Shown one piece after another: positions 24,621 to 36,400 of a DNA stretch of 64,000 nt (position 1 is the stretch's first letter; every line of letters begins with the position of its first letter). The stretch lies in NCBI GenBank assembly GCA_020152595.1, contig JAIGNY010000703.1:495001-559000 (forward strand), read 5' to 3'. The translations under genes were made by a program, and so were the position numbers. This DNA is from Chiridota heheva (Eukaryota; Echinodermata; Holothuroidea; Apodida; Chiridotidae). Under the pieces are notes generated by a model. The model searched no databases. It had not been told where the DNA came from and was given only the letters and a program-made list of their open reading frames with translations.

Positions 24621-25252
24621 AATGTAATAGTCACGCGATCATGTCGTCTGCTAGATATGCAAATCATTTTTTCTTGCGTTCATCTGAAAAGAAGTAACAA
24701 TTTGTGTCATGGGTCAGTTTTCTCGAAGAGTATCGCGACATACCAATATATCGCGTAATTTTTTCTCTACGATAATCGATACATAATAGAAACATGTCGT
24801 GACAGCACTAATAAATAACACTAGTAAAATTAATACAGTAAAACAAAATAGCACTGTAAAATATAGTAAAAGTAAAATATTTAAACAGTAAGAGAACACC
24901 AATTTTGATTATAAATTGAAAAGAATCCCGAAAAATTCCTTGTTACAAGCGGAAAATGGCACTGGTTGAATTAATTTTCTATTAAATATTGCTGTTAATT
25001 AGAAAATCACCCACAATTTTGGAAAAATATTGCCAAATAATCCTACCAAATTTCCAAATTAATACAGAGCAGCAAAGATATGTGTTCTTTTTTGGTTAGT
25101 TTCTTGGTAAAAATGATGGACAGGTGCAGTAGAAAATAACTTACTAATGCTTTAAAATTAATAAAAAACCTTGCTATATAAGTCAAAATTGGCTAAGAAA
25201 TGACCATTCCTATTGGCTTTTAGATTTTCAAATCTTGATATTCAATTAATGA

Positions 25253-25310
25253 ACACACAATTACAATGAATGGGTCACTACCTTCGCAGGCCAACGATGG
25301 CAAATGCCAT
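25253..25310 (-). mobile_element. SINE 3' end fragment
   Basis: ACACACAATTACAATGAATGGGTC..CCT.CGCAGG resembles the left (3') end of the SINE copies at 11015 and 36150. Only about 55 bases are recognisable. Confidence 0.5.
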
Positions 25311-25639
25311 ACTTGTAATGCAATATCACTTTTAGTCTAAGTATTTTCCGATTTTAACTCCCAACTAGGAAGAAAGCGTATATCCGGGAAGGAGAAAGCT
25401 TCTAAGGTGGCAGTTTCCTCCGTTTCTCCAGGAATTTTCTTCATTTTTGGGAACAAATATTTGATTTTAGAGTGGCAAATGGAAAATGTTGCCAATGTTT
25501 TACAATAATTTTACAAAATTTCCCTTCAAAAATATCAATTTCAGTCTAAAAATCCAGCTACTTAATTTTAGTCTAAAAATCTAAAAAAACAGCTTATAAC
25601 CAAGAAAGTCTAATCCTCTCAGGGAGGCACTTTTGTTTT

Positions 25640-25985
25640 CATATTATTATTATTATCATTATTAGTCAGCTATCTATATAGCACCTTTTGCCAGGACCTT
25701 AAAGCGCTGGATGTAATTAGCCACCTAATAAGTTCCCTTGCAGCCAGACTGCCAGACGAATCCGCGCAGAGGATTTTGGACTTGACTGGCGATAAGGTGG
25801 GATAAGACAGGATAATGATGGGATAAGACGTTAAGTGGATAAACACCGCGTTTTCACGCTTCTTTTCTCAAATAGTGTTCAGAGAACCAGGCAGGGTGTG
25901 ACTGTCCTATCATGGCGACCAACGGCTTAATGTCCGAATGACGGCGAGCGCCATTCAACCATTACCACTCTCCTCAACAACTGAA
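25640..25985 (-). repeat. Unclassified interspersed repeat with ATT tail
   Basis: An (ATT)n run at 25645-25660 adjoins CTATATAGCACCTTTTGCC and AAAGCGCTGGATG, phrases seen in many animal interspersed repeats. The orientation is inferred from the tail. Family unknown. Confidence 0.45.
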
Positions 25986-26369
25986 TGGGATATGTTAATT
26001 TGAGTTTGTCAGTAAATCTGATATTTTACACTCCCCATTTAAAATACTAAGGCATCTGAACTTCACTTTCTCTCTGGTGTCCGTCTCAAGCTCTCTCAAT
26101 GCTGCATCTGGCTCAGTCTCCATCAGTGCAGCATCTTCAATGGTTCAATCCTTATGAAAACAAAATAGAAAAGAAGTAATCAATCTCCACCTCTTAATCA
26201 CAAATACAAAATGTTTATAAAGTTGATGCTTTTGGATCCCTACAGTAGAAAATTGTAAAATGAATTATGAGATCAAATTAAACTAGAACGGTAAATGCCG
26301 TCATGGTGCGCATGCCCATGCAAATTGACACCCATATCATATGACCCGGCCAGTTATAAATATGGCATC

Positions 26370-27010
26370 TCACACTCAGTCCCAAATGGCATTCATGTCC
26401 CACATGGCATCCCACCCCATGCCCCACATGACATCCAATCCCATGCCTTGTCCCACATAGCATTCCACCATACAGTATGTCTCACATGGCATTCCACCAA
26501 ATGTCCCACATGGCATCACATCCCATGTCCCTATGGCCTCCTACCCTATGTCCCACATACCCCATGTCACACTCTGTGTTACTCGTGGCATCCCACCCCA
26601 TGTCCCACATGACATCCCATGCCACACATGACATCATATCCATAACATCCCATTCCATGACATCATGTCCATTCCACCATGGCATTCCACCATATATCCT
26701 ACATAGCATTCCACCCTGTTCCACATGGCATCCCACCCCATGTTCCACATGGCATCCCACCCTATGTCCCACATGACATCCCATAGGCTCCATAAAAAGT
26801 CTCATCCTAGCTATCACAGTCTCTGATTGAGCATACTACGTATGAAAGTGTCATTTCATATAATAACTTATATGCAAATGAACTGTTGAATAAGAAAAAA
26901 AGCGGAATCAAGAAATGACATAGCCCCTTGGTGTATACCACATGATATATATTATATCATATGTCCCGCATGACCCCCATCCATGTCCCACATGGCATTC
27001 CTCCCTATGT
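26370..27010. repeat. Minisatellite built on CCCACATGGCAT
   Basis: Units of about 20-26 bases, such as CATGTCCCACATGGCATCCC, recur more than twenty times with many variants between 26370 and 26790, then sporadically to 27010. Open frames on both strands within the array (His/Pro/Ser-rich or Gly/Met/Trp-rich) come from the repeat. A related pair lies near 2.8 kb. Confidence 0.9.
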
Positions 27011-27179
27011 CCATGCTGTCTATTCCTGTCACACTCCCTGACTGAGCATACTAAATAAAAAGTCTGGTCAGTTCATATACTGTAGCAACTTTATGCAAAT
27101 GTCCACAATGATAAAGGCGGAGTTTAATAATCATGCCTGATACAGCCGTTGGTGCCCAATTATTTTAAAGAATTTTAAG

Positions 27180-27490
27180 AATTTTAAGTCTCCAGCGCTA
27201 CGAGAGAGACGCTTGAAAATATCTGAAGAATGTTGAAAAATCATATCATTTTACAGCTCTCTTAAGGAAATATCAAATGTTTTGTAGACTCTTGATGGAA
27301 ACTAGTCTTCAATCTTGTCTTCAGTGTTTTTGAAAAACTTTAACATTTTGTAAGGAAATTTTAACCTTCAATTAGAATATCTAAAGAAACTTTAACTTTT
27401 TCTGAGAAACTCTGAAAAAACTTTAACGTTTTCTGAGGATTTCTCAAGAAACTTTAAGATTTCTGAGGAAATCTCGAGAAAAACTGTGGA
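27180..27490. repeat. Degenerate tandem repeat, about 30 bp unit
   Basis: Variants of GAAACTTTAACTTTTTCTGA occur about every 25-35 bases, clearest from 27330 to 27485. No coding potential is seen. Confidence 0.6.
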
Positions 27491-30199
27491 CCGCCGGACG
27501 GCAGATTTATGCCTGTTGTACTCTTAATCGGGCCTAAGCCTCCTCATCAAGAAGCTCTAAATTCGGCGAATCAAAGCCAAATAAAGCCCCATTTATAGCT
27601 AATGAGTACGAATTTCAATCCCTGCCTTAAAAGGGATTTAGATCATTTGTTGATTGTATGTATGTAAAGTCTGAAATGAAATTGAGTGAAATTGAATGAA
27701 AGTTTTGCGTGTTTGAATGTTATTGATTTTCAATAATGGCAAGTGGCAATGGCAAGTGTGAATTGCGAATGTTTAAACTTTTCAGAGGAATAGACAACGT
27801 TTAATCGTGTAATCGTCACAGCCCTAATGTCAATCACACAAAATTGTTTTTTCTGGACTTATGGCACACTAATGTATAGGCAAACCAAAACCATACCAAA
27901 GGTAAGTGACAATATTTTACCCACAGGATTCTTGATTTGAATGTTTTAATGACTGAACGGGGAGGAAATAACAAATATATCAATTGTTGACTACATGACT
28001 TTCAATTTTGTATAAAACGCTGAGAGCCGAGCTAGGAATTGACCAATTTCTCAATACAAAATAGCCATCTTCTATGTTAAAACTTACTGCAATGAATTTT
28101 TTCTCATTTCAAACAATATTTACAAATTCCTTTATAAAATATATGTTAATTTTTCCACAAAGTTTTCAGAATTTGTACCAATTCCCATGTTTTCCTCTTT
28201 TTGTGGTTTGCCCCAAGAAAATAATGAAATGAAAACTTACCCTTTCTACCTGGATGACATACTTCAAGGCTTCCTCTGTTGTCTTGGACCTTTACATCCC
28301 TCCTCAGTGGTAATATTGGACTTCTGCTAATAATAAATTATGTTTTCAAATAGGAGAAGCTAAAAAGGGTGTTTTCAAAAAGAGACACTCTAAAACAATA
28401 CATTTTATATAGGTACTTACTGCATGGGATATGTTGTGACAAGCAACACACAAACTTGAAAGAAAGTACAAACTTCAAAATGGCAGTGAAAGTTTTTTCT
28501 TAATATATCTTATGAAATCACAACTCTGGATGATGAGGTATGTACTACACAGTATGACTTTTAAGACTCTTCGCCATATTTTAACGAAAAATTGCAAATT
28601 GATCAAACACCTTGGAATTTTGGTTCAATGTTACATAAAAACATAGACTGTTATCTATAATCATACTGGGCAATTCTACAGTCTACATAATCAAAAGTGA
28701 TTTTGCAACAGCTCAATTTACTTGCTGAATATTTGATTTTAGGTGTGTATTTCCTGGTTATAGTATTCCTATTTTTAAAATCTTATTTCAGCATGGAATG
28801 GATATAAGTACATATTTGGGATATTTATTCAAGTTTGTAATATTTCTTTTTATTGAAAGGTTAGCTTGGATTCAGCATTTGTATGCCCCCCCCCCCTTCT
28901 TGAAAAACAGTCTAGCTACGACATGGCACTGTAACCCAAACATTATAGAAATCCATTCTATTATACTCAGAAACTATTAATAAATGCATATGCCCACTGA
29001 ATTGAAATTTCATACTTTTACCTCACATAAAGTCACTGGCCAAACTTGGTGGCGAGTACCACATTATATTATAATATTTCTACTCGCCACAATTATTTTT
29101 TGCTCGCCTATGCCGAGCGAGTAGACGAGTGCTTTTTGCAAGCCTTACATCAACCCATATTTGGTATTACAGTGCAATTGAGTTTTTGATTTAGTTTGAG
29201 ACCAGTCTGCAATAAGTATGCAAAAGGAATGTTGACTGTACTTTCCAATATAAAAGTTGTTAAAACTATCAAGATCAAGAAATAAAAGCAATGACAGCAA
29301 AACATAATACATACCTTTAGCAATTCACCTCCTTTTTGAACTTGAGTCGTAAACCAGTAGGTGTAATCATTTCCTTGATAGTTTTTTCATCAAGAAGAAT
29401 GAAGGTTTCCCTGCCGATCACATTTTCTGATACAATAGAAAATTAAAGAACACTTTATAAATATATAATGTTGTAAACAAGAAGACTTAACTTCATATTT
29501 GTTTCTTTAAAACAACTCAAACATTTCAATTATTTATAGGGTGGTACAATGTGGCCCATACCATTCTTCTGTTAGTAGGCCTACCGCTATTTTTATGTCT
29601 GTCCATTTTCTGTTTGCTGAGTTTCTGCTGACTAGTAATAAATCAAATAAAATGGCACTCTTAAAGAATTAAGAAGCTATCATATTTTAAATTAGTTTTG
29701 TATATAATTCACAAATTATAACGAATAGATTTCAGCCTACAGTATATGATACTTCTGTTTCTTCTGTTTTTGTTTGTGGCAGTGATATTTAGAAACAAGA
29801 TAGAAATGATTTTTCGCTGACCCGAAAATAGGCCCAAATAGGCTATATCCAGCGCATAGCCAGGGGTGATGGGGAGGTCGCTCTCCCTCCCCACAAATAA
29901 TTCAAAATAAATTAAAGAACCAACCTTTTCAAATGAGTTTTCGTTGACAGGGATTTTTATCATTTTATCATTTTCAATATGATTTTACATATTTACTTTG
30001 CTGATATATTAAGCAATTGAATACAATTTAGGCACCCTCTACTTCACAAAAACGCATAGCTTGAGCGGGTCCCTAGACCGATTGCCGAATGCGCAAAGCG
30101 TATACAGCTGGCAGATCGACCATCCCCAAAATTAAAGCCTGGCTAAGCCTTTGCCTATATCTTAGATTGTTGGTTCCGATGCTAATAGCATAAGAAACC
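27491..30199. other. Intergenic DNA, no gene recognised
   Basis: AT-rich, with a poly(C) run near 28888 and a perfect hairpin at 29051-29088 (listed separately). The remaining open frames have no recognisable character. Confidence 0.4.
29051..29088. repeat. Hairpin with GGCGAGTA arms
   Basis: GGCGAGTA is followed after 22 AT-rich bases by its reverse complement TACTCGCC. A further TACTCGCC-like motif follows near 29100. It is probably the core of a small interspersed palindrome. Confidence 0.5.
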
Positions 30200-30216
30200 T
30201 ATGCAGTTATACTGGC

Positions 30217-30626
30217 GTGTGTATGTATGTATGTATGCATGTATGTATGTATGTATGCATGTATGTATGTATGTATGTATGTATGTATGTATGTATGTAT
30301 GTATGTATGTATGTATGTATGTATGTATGTATGTATGTTGTATGTATGTATGTATGCATGTATGTATGTATGTATGTATGTATGCATGTATGTATGTATG
30401 TATGTATGTATGTATGTATGTATGTATGTATGTATGTATGTATGTATGTATGTATGTATGTATGTATGATGTATGCATGCATGCATGCATGCATGTGTGT
30501 ATGTATGTATGTACGTATGTGTGTATGTGTGTATGTATGTATGTATGTATGTATGCATGCATGCATGCATGCCATATATACATACATACATATATACATA
30601 CATACATATAAACATGCATGCATGCA
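30217..30626. repeat. (ATGT)n microsatellite that turns into its complement
   Basis: (GTAT)n with occasional GCAT units runs from 30217 to about 30570. From 30571 to 30612 it continues as (ATAC)n, the opposite strand of the same motif, then ends in ATGC repeats. Open frames in all registers on both strands are caused by the 4-base period and are not genes. Confidence 0.95.
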
Positions 30627-30642
30627 TAGTAGTAAGAGGCCA

Positions 30643-30747
30643 CTATACAGGCCCGGACCAATCAGAAGCCAGCATGTCATGTGACTAATTTCTCATGAAT
30701 ATTCATAGATACCAATGCTGGCTTCTGATTGGGCCGGGCCTGTATAG
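30643..30747. repeat. 33-bp inverted repeat with 39-bp loop
   Basis: Positions 30643-30675 (ending CCAATCAGAAGCCAGCAT) are the reverse complement of 30715-30747 (starting ATGCTGGCTTCTGATTGG) with one mismatch. The right arm is also the first unit of the array that follows. Confidence 0.85.
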
Positions 30748-32030
30748 CAGCCCCTGAGATTTTTCCTCTGGGTCATCGGATTGGTGCGGGCCTGTATAGA
30801 GGCCCCTGAGATTTTCCCTCTAAGTCATCGGATTGGTCGGGGTCTGTATATTGACCTCTGAGATTTTTATTCATTTGCATATACTTAATGCTAACTTCGG
30901 ATTGGTCACTACCTGTATAGCGGCCCCTGAGATTTTCCCTCTGGGTTATCGGATTGCCGTCACAAGATAGTTTCGATTGTTTTGCAGAGTCTTTTTAACG
31001 AGGTGTATAGCTTTTCCTGACTGAGTGTGTCAGGTGATTGTAGGGTAAAAGTACCTGCCCCAACCAACGCAGGATACCGTAGGAGGCAAGCCATGGTAGC
31101 TCTTTTTCCTCCTTCCGCCCTCATTAGGGTTTCATCGGATCTTGAGTTACGAATGTTGGCATTCAGCAGTGTGGTCTAATTGAATCACCCGATTGTCGTA
31201 GACCGTACGGGAGGGTTGTGACATCGGTTCGTTTTGTATAGATCAGTCGATATTCCTTGGTGATGGCTCTGGTGAGAACTTTACCGGGACCGTCTCTCTG
31301 GATGCGGTGAGAGTAGTGGACGGGAACGATGACTTCTTCATCATCGTCCCAAGCCCATATTTTTTTCCATTCAATACTGTTGCCATATATGGTCATCACA
31401 CCACTATTAATTGACCAATCTGATTGGTCCAAAAATGACATAATTCTATTACGCATGTAATGGACCAATACCTTGTTCCACAGAGTCCTTTTAACGAGGT
31501 GTATAGTTCATTTGCAATGCTGGCTTCTGATTGGTCGGGGCCCGTCTGTATAGTGACCTCTAAGATTTTTTCTTCTGAGTCATCGGATTGCGTCACAAGA
31601 TATTCTCGACGACGGTGCTTCTGATTAGTCGGAGTCTGTATAGTGGCCCTGAGATTTTCCTTCTTGGTCATCGGATTGGGTCACAAGATATTATCGATTG
31701 TTCCGCAGAGTCCTTTTCACGAAGTGTATAGTTCATTTGCATATACTTAATGCTAACTTCTGATTGGTCGGGGTCTGTATAGCGGCCCCTGAGATTTTTC
31801 ACTACCTGTATAGCGGCCCCGAGATTTTCCCTCTTGGTCATCGGATTGCCGTCACAAGATAGTCTCGACGACGGAGCTTCTGATTGGCCACTACCTGTAT
31901 AGCGGCCCCTGAGCTTTTCCCAATCACTACCTGTATAGCGGCCCCTGAGATTTTCCAGTCAATCCCTACCTGTATAGCGGCTCTGAGATTTTCCCAATCA
32001 CTACCTGTATATTGACCTCTGAGATAAGTA
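30715..32030. repeat. Array of GATTGG / CTGTATAG / CCCCTGAGATTTT units
   Basis: About twelve copies of a unit holding TCTGATTGGTCGGGGC, CTGTATAGCGGCCCCTGAG and ATTTTCCCTCT occur in 30715-31010 and 31500-32030. A larger unit, ATCGGATT..GTCACAAGATA.T.TCGA, appears at 30950, 31580, 31675 and 31845. The two halves are separated by about 480 bases of different sequence (31020-31490), which looks like an insertion or an unrelated spacer. Confidence 0.8.
31163..31468 (-). CDS. Unrecognised open frame between the halves of the array
   Basis: The 101-codon frame has a protein-like composition: SIEWKKIWAWDDDEEVIV, then PVHYSHRIQRDGPGKVLT, then RAITKEYRLIYTKRTDVT. Acidic and basic stretches alternate, unlike the low-complexity frames nearby. 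I do not recognise a family. It may be a fragment of a transposon protein carried into the repeat array, or chance. No start context, intron or partner supports a full gene. Confidence 0.25.
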   Translation of the reverse strand: MVHYMRNRIMSFLDQSDWSINSGVMTIYGNSIEWKKIWAWDDDEEVIVPVHYSHRIQRDGPGKVLTRAITKEYRLIYTKRTDVTTLPYGLRQSGDSIRPHC

Positions 32031-32151
32031 CTACTTCTAATAATCTACATCTTCCTAAAAGACAATATTTAGCTTCATGATACTTCTCGAGAAACCAACG
32101 GTTTGTACTATATATGTTGATGTTGTAAAGTTTCATTTACTATTTCTCTAT

Positions 32152-32620
32152 TATCAGTCCGGCAGCATGCCTATTAATATGGGAACATTTTGCTACATGG
32201 AAGCCGCCATTTTGGTGATATTTCCTACGATCCTTTGCTATCATAACGCTAAAGCCCTATGCAATGTTACTAATTTCAAATACGTCTGGGAAAAATATTT
32301 TTGCTTAGAGAAACTTAAACTGTTAAAGCTCATTAAAATACCTTCATTACTGTCATGGCTAAAACTTTTCCACTCCCATCTGATATGTTCACCACGCCGT
32401 TTTTGAAATATTATTGATAATAGACAATAGAGCTAGGATTTCTGGCACGAAGCAGCTATTTTGAAGATTTAATTGTTTTTAAACACAACGGTTTTTAATA
32501 TTTAAAGTACATACATTAGAAACTGGGACATTTTATCACAACATCTAAACAATATGGCTGCATGACTTCAATATTCTCGTGTGTTATAAATGTTCCTATC
32601 GGCATGCTGCCGGACTGATT
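32152..32620. mobile_element. MITE with 18-19 bp perfect inverted ends
   Basis: ATCAGTCCGGCAGCATGCC at 32153-32171 is repeated exactly in inverse at 32601-32619. Weaker complementarity continues inward (GGAACATTT and GCAGCCAT/GCCGCCAT segments). TTA lies directly outside both ends when the element is taken from TCAGTCCGG, a 3-bp duplication typical of PIF/Harbinger-derived MITEs. There is no transposase. Confidence 0.8.
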
Positions 32621-35061
32621 ATTTGCCGCAAACCGTGAGATGCGTACTTTTTGCATAGGCATATGCCAGTATACTGCAGGCCGTCAAACGGTGTGCACTG
32701 TGCATAGCATACCCCTTGTGAATTAGTGTGGTATACAGAATGCTTCCACTTAGTAGTTATCATTTACGCCACCCCCTCCGCAATTGACATAATTCCCAAT
32801 ACAAACTGCCCATTTCCGCACTTTATGTTTTATTAAAATGCTGATTGACCCCTGATCACGTCCTACCATTCATTTTTACCTACTCCGCACATCCCCACTC
32901 AGATAAATGATCTAAAATGCTTTTTAATATTCATGATGAGAATGAAAATATTCGGATACAAAGTTTAGTTAAGTTCAAAGTTAAGTTCAAAGTTATAATT
33001 GATAGAGAATATATTTTTTATCAATCCTGTTCTGCAGTGCCATCGCTGCCAGCAGCTCAATTTTACACAACCCACAACATGCTACCTGTTCCCTGTTGAC
33101 TTTTATTTCCTAACTATTATTTTCTTTATCCTAATTTTATCCTTGTTACTCTCATATACTTTGTACAGGCGCTCAGACAATTGTGGCTAAGAGTGTTGCG
33201 GCAAAACCGCTTTATAATTTTACGTGGCATTTTCGTCCCATCTTCCCTCATTCAATACAAATTACAAATACAAATTGAATAAAATGCGACTTTTAGCATT
33301 GATCGAGGGAAGTGGAAATTTGTCCCAACTACTTTTGGCCACGATTGTAGCTTTTAAGGAACCCTTTATGTGGGAAATTTAATATTACAATATATTAACT
33401 CAGCTCTAGCTCTTTTAAGAGAAACCTTTGTAACGAAAAGTTGTTGGTTGTACAGTATGAAAAGTATCGTCTACGGAATGGTATTTGCTTAACCTTTTTC
33501 CGCTACCACTGCTCAATTACTCTTAGTATAGTGGTTGAGAATAAACATTTCATCGTGCTTCTATTTGGTATATTTTATTCCAAATTCCCATAAATCTGCA
33601 GAATTGCTTTAACAGATACGTGAATGAACTTTTGATTTAGATGAGCGCTATCGATACACAATCAGAAGAAGGACAGACGGATAACAGTTAGGTTTCTTGT
33701 TTTGGATAATATTGCAGTTTCAAACGTAGTCATATAAAAAGTAGGTTGGGATCAGCAATTAGAGTCTCTGTATTACGAAACACCTAACATAGCAACGCGG
33801 TAACTAGGTGGGGGCAAACAAACCTCAAATCCACAATCATGCATTACTAATGCATTGACATTTAGATGTTCGCGAAGCCTGACGCAAGCTTTGATCTATT
33901 GATGGCACTTCTCCGGATCTTTATAGTTTTTAGCAAAAGGATGAACAAAATTTAGTTTGCTAACTGTTCCGAGTAGCAGCAATCATTGAGGTACCGTCAT
34001 GCAGCAATCACATTTACAAAGCCCGCAGCGCGGCCCGTAATCGCAATTTTCGTTTACCATATCAACGTCACTCGGTCTGTGTGTGCAGAAATTTGTTTTC
34101 ATGCGATGATTGGTTAAAAAAGCTGTCAATCATCTAATTCAAAGAGTAGACCGACGCCTATCAACAAACAATTTAGTTTTATTTGTTATTGTATTACATC
34201 GCTGTAAGTTAAGGGAAAGGGCCTGAAGTCGAAAACCTAAATTGTTTATAACCAGTCGATAAGTTCACCAATTACGAGTCCCAATGACAAGCCATTTTAC
34301 CATTCACCTAATAATTCTACTAGACTGAAATCAAATTGAATTAGATTGCACAATTTGACATAAATGAAATGGTAATTCATAGTTTTTACTTCATGTAATT
34401 TAATTTGACTGAAGTTTAATGTGTTCTACTGCGGTGTAATGCAATTAGACCGAAATGGAATACATGTACATTTAAATTGAGCTCGACTTAAGTGTAATCA
34501 AAGAGCTTTGCGTAGAAGCTCTTTGGTGTAATAGACAGTACTTGCTGTCGATCAATTATAGGCCTACTATCTGACTATCCATCAGTCCACGTGTATGGTT
34601 GGCCATACAAGTCATAACGTCTCCTAATATAACGCCTAAGAAAAATCTTACGTCGTAACAATCCCATTTCATACGTCTAAAACGGGTCGCAAATTGGTTG
34701 TTTCCTTTAGACGTAAGAATAGAAAAGGAAACGGGCAAACAGCCTATCATGTTTCCTACGTACGTGCGTGTGAATGAACAACGTTGCGCTTGTGTGGCTA
34801 TAATGCAATCATTTCAAAATGGCGACATGCAACTTGGTTGCAATGGCCAAATTTTCTCAATTTCGAAGGCAAATAAAAGTGTAGGTAAGTGAATGATGAC
34901 TATGAATGTCAGCTAAGGTTGTAAAGACAACTTAGAAAATAAGCATTACGTTAATGACGTCTGGGAGAGGTCCTATTTTAAGGAGCATGCAAAATACTAG
35001 AGCTATTAGTTGTCCCACAGCCGTTTTGTTAAATATTATGCGATATAAATGTTTTGAATGT
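32621..35061. other. Intergenic DNA, nothing firm
   Basis: No gene is recognised. A small hairpin AAAGAGCTT..AAGCTCTTT lies at 34500-34524. Confidence 0.4.
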
Positions 35062-35158
35062 TTTCTTTACCATTTTGTTTCTTTTTCAGTCTTCTTTCGT
35101 GGAAGATTAATTTGCTTGAATCCTAAGCTAATCCTTTCATTGAAAGTATACTTGGACA
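35062..35158. repeat. Diverged direct repeat, copy 1 (partner 36057-36152)
   Basis: The stretch from TTTCTTTACCATTTTGTTTCTT to TTGAAAGTATACTTGGACA aligns with 36057-36152 (CTTCACTATTTAGTTTCTT to AGAGTATTGGACA). Shared inner phrases are TTGCTTGA and TAATCCTTT. The identity of the repeat is unknown. Confidence 0.5.
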
Positions 35159-36056
35159 TGTTTGCTGAAAGTATATACAAATACACGTTGGTCAGTTGGT
35201 TGCTTTTTCTCGCAAAGTGGCAGCTGGGCAAGCTTATTCTGCATTTACGAAACGCAAAGAGATTCCACACAGACTTCAATTTTCAACTTTGTGTAAAGTT
35301 GGGTGCCTTTCATCTCACATCAAGTGAAGCTACGTCAAAGTAAGTGGAGCTTGACAGCAAGTGAAATTAGGTACAGACACGACAGAGTGGTGAGACTTCA
35401 GCAGCTACTTTGTGTTATCCAAGTCTCAGGTAAGTTCGTTCTTACCGTTACGGTATAACGGAGCAATGCAAATCACATTCATTGTTATCTACAGACAGTG
35501 ATGGCTGGTTCGGACTGGGAGGGGTGGGGGTCTTTGCGATGTTTCACCCCACGACATTTTACTTGCAGTGTTAGCTAATTATTGTAAAACTACTTATTTA
35601 TTTCATTGTAGATCTTTAAGCAATGTAGCCTGTTTAGTCCGAGGACCGATTTTATAGTTTTTCACTATCTATAGGGCACTGCGTACTAAAAACGGAGTTA
35701 CCATTAGGTGAAATGTAGGAAAAATGAAATATAACAAAGTAGCTAATAGAATAAGAAATACAGCTGGCATAAAAACAATACAAATATAGAAAATAAATAA
35801 ACAAGGAGAATTGCTGAGAAAAGGTAAAGCTGTAAGTGTTTAAAATTAGAAAAGTAATTATAATAACATATTAATATAAAATGAATACAATAAAAAGACG
35901 ATAACTATTATTGCAATATATCAATATGATAGAATACATATGTTTGGCAGGAATCTAAGGCTATGATATCACAACTAACCTGAATTCATTCGTTTCTACA
36001 CAAATGATACCAAATGTTATACTTAGATATCTCCTTAACGGAATAAGATTTGTGAA

Positions 36057-36152
36057 TGCTTTCTTCACTATTTAGTTTCTTCTGAAGTACTCTTGAAAAT
36101 AAGATAGACTTGCTTGACTCCGTAACTAATCCTTTAATTAAGAGTATTGGAC
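36057..36152. repeat. Diverged direct repeat, copy 2 (partner 35062-35158)
   Basis: See copy 1. This copy ends exactly where the SINE at 36150 begins, so the SINE may have inserted at its edge. Confidence 0.5.
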
Positions 36153-36400
36153 ACACAATTACAATGACGTGGTCGTTGCCTGCGTATTCGGTTTTAATAG
36201 TACAAATGCTATCACGAAACGCTTAATACGACCCAGACGAGAACACATGTACGACGTACGGACAGACATAACATCGACAACCAAGTCAATGTCCACGGCC
36301 TTTGATAACCAGTTGTGGTGCACTGGCGTGTCTACCCACCCCAGGATTGAACCCGGGGCCTCGTGGTCTGTAGACAGGTATGATAACCGCTACACCACAG
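36150..36400 (-). mobile_element. tRNA-derived SINE
   Basis: On the minus strand the head (about 36335-36400) resembles a tRNA: TGGTGTAGCGGTTATCA as A box and GGGTTCAATCC as B box. The body 36150-36335 is nearly the same as 11020-11205. The 3' end reads GTCATTGTAATTGTGTG in SINE orientation. The tRNA-like head differs from that of the copy at 11 kb. Confidence 0.75.

Noticed and set aside
26278-26817. Open frames rich in His/Pro/Ser and Gly/Met/Trp
   Set aside because: They are translations of the CCCACATGGCAT minisatellite on both strands.
26370-27010. Possible CRISPR array
   Set aside because: The units are contiguous variants with no unique spacers of regular length, and the window is plainly animal.
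30182-30688. Six long open frames on both strands with Tyr/Ile/His/Thr or Met/Tyr/Val/Cys repeats
   Set aside because: They come from a 4-base microsatellite without stop codons in any register.
34954-35343. Open frame of 129 codons
   Set aside because: The composition is Phe/Leu/Tyr-rich as expected from AT-rich DNA and overlaps a diverged noncoding repeat; no family recognised.
36335-36400. tRNA gene on the minus strand
   Set aside because: It is the head of a SINE copy; the anticodon arm is decayed.
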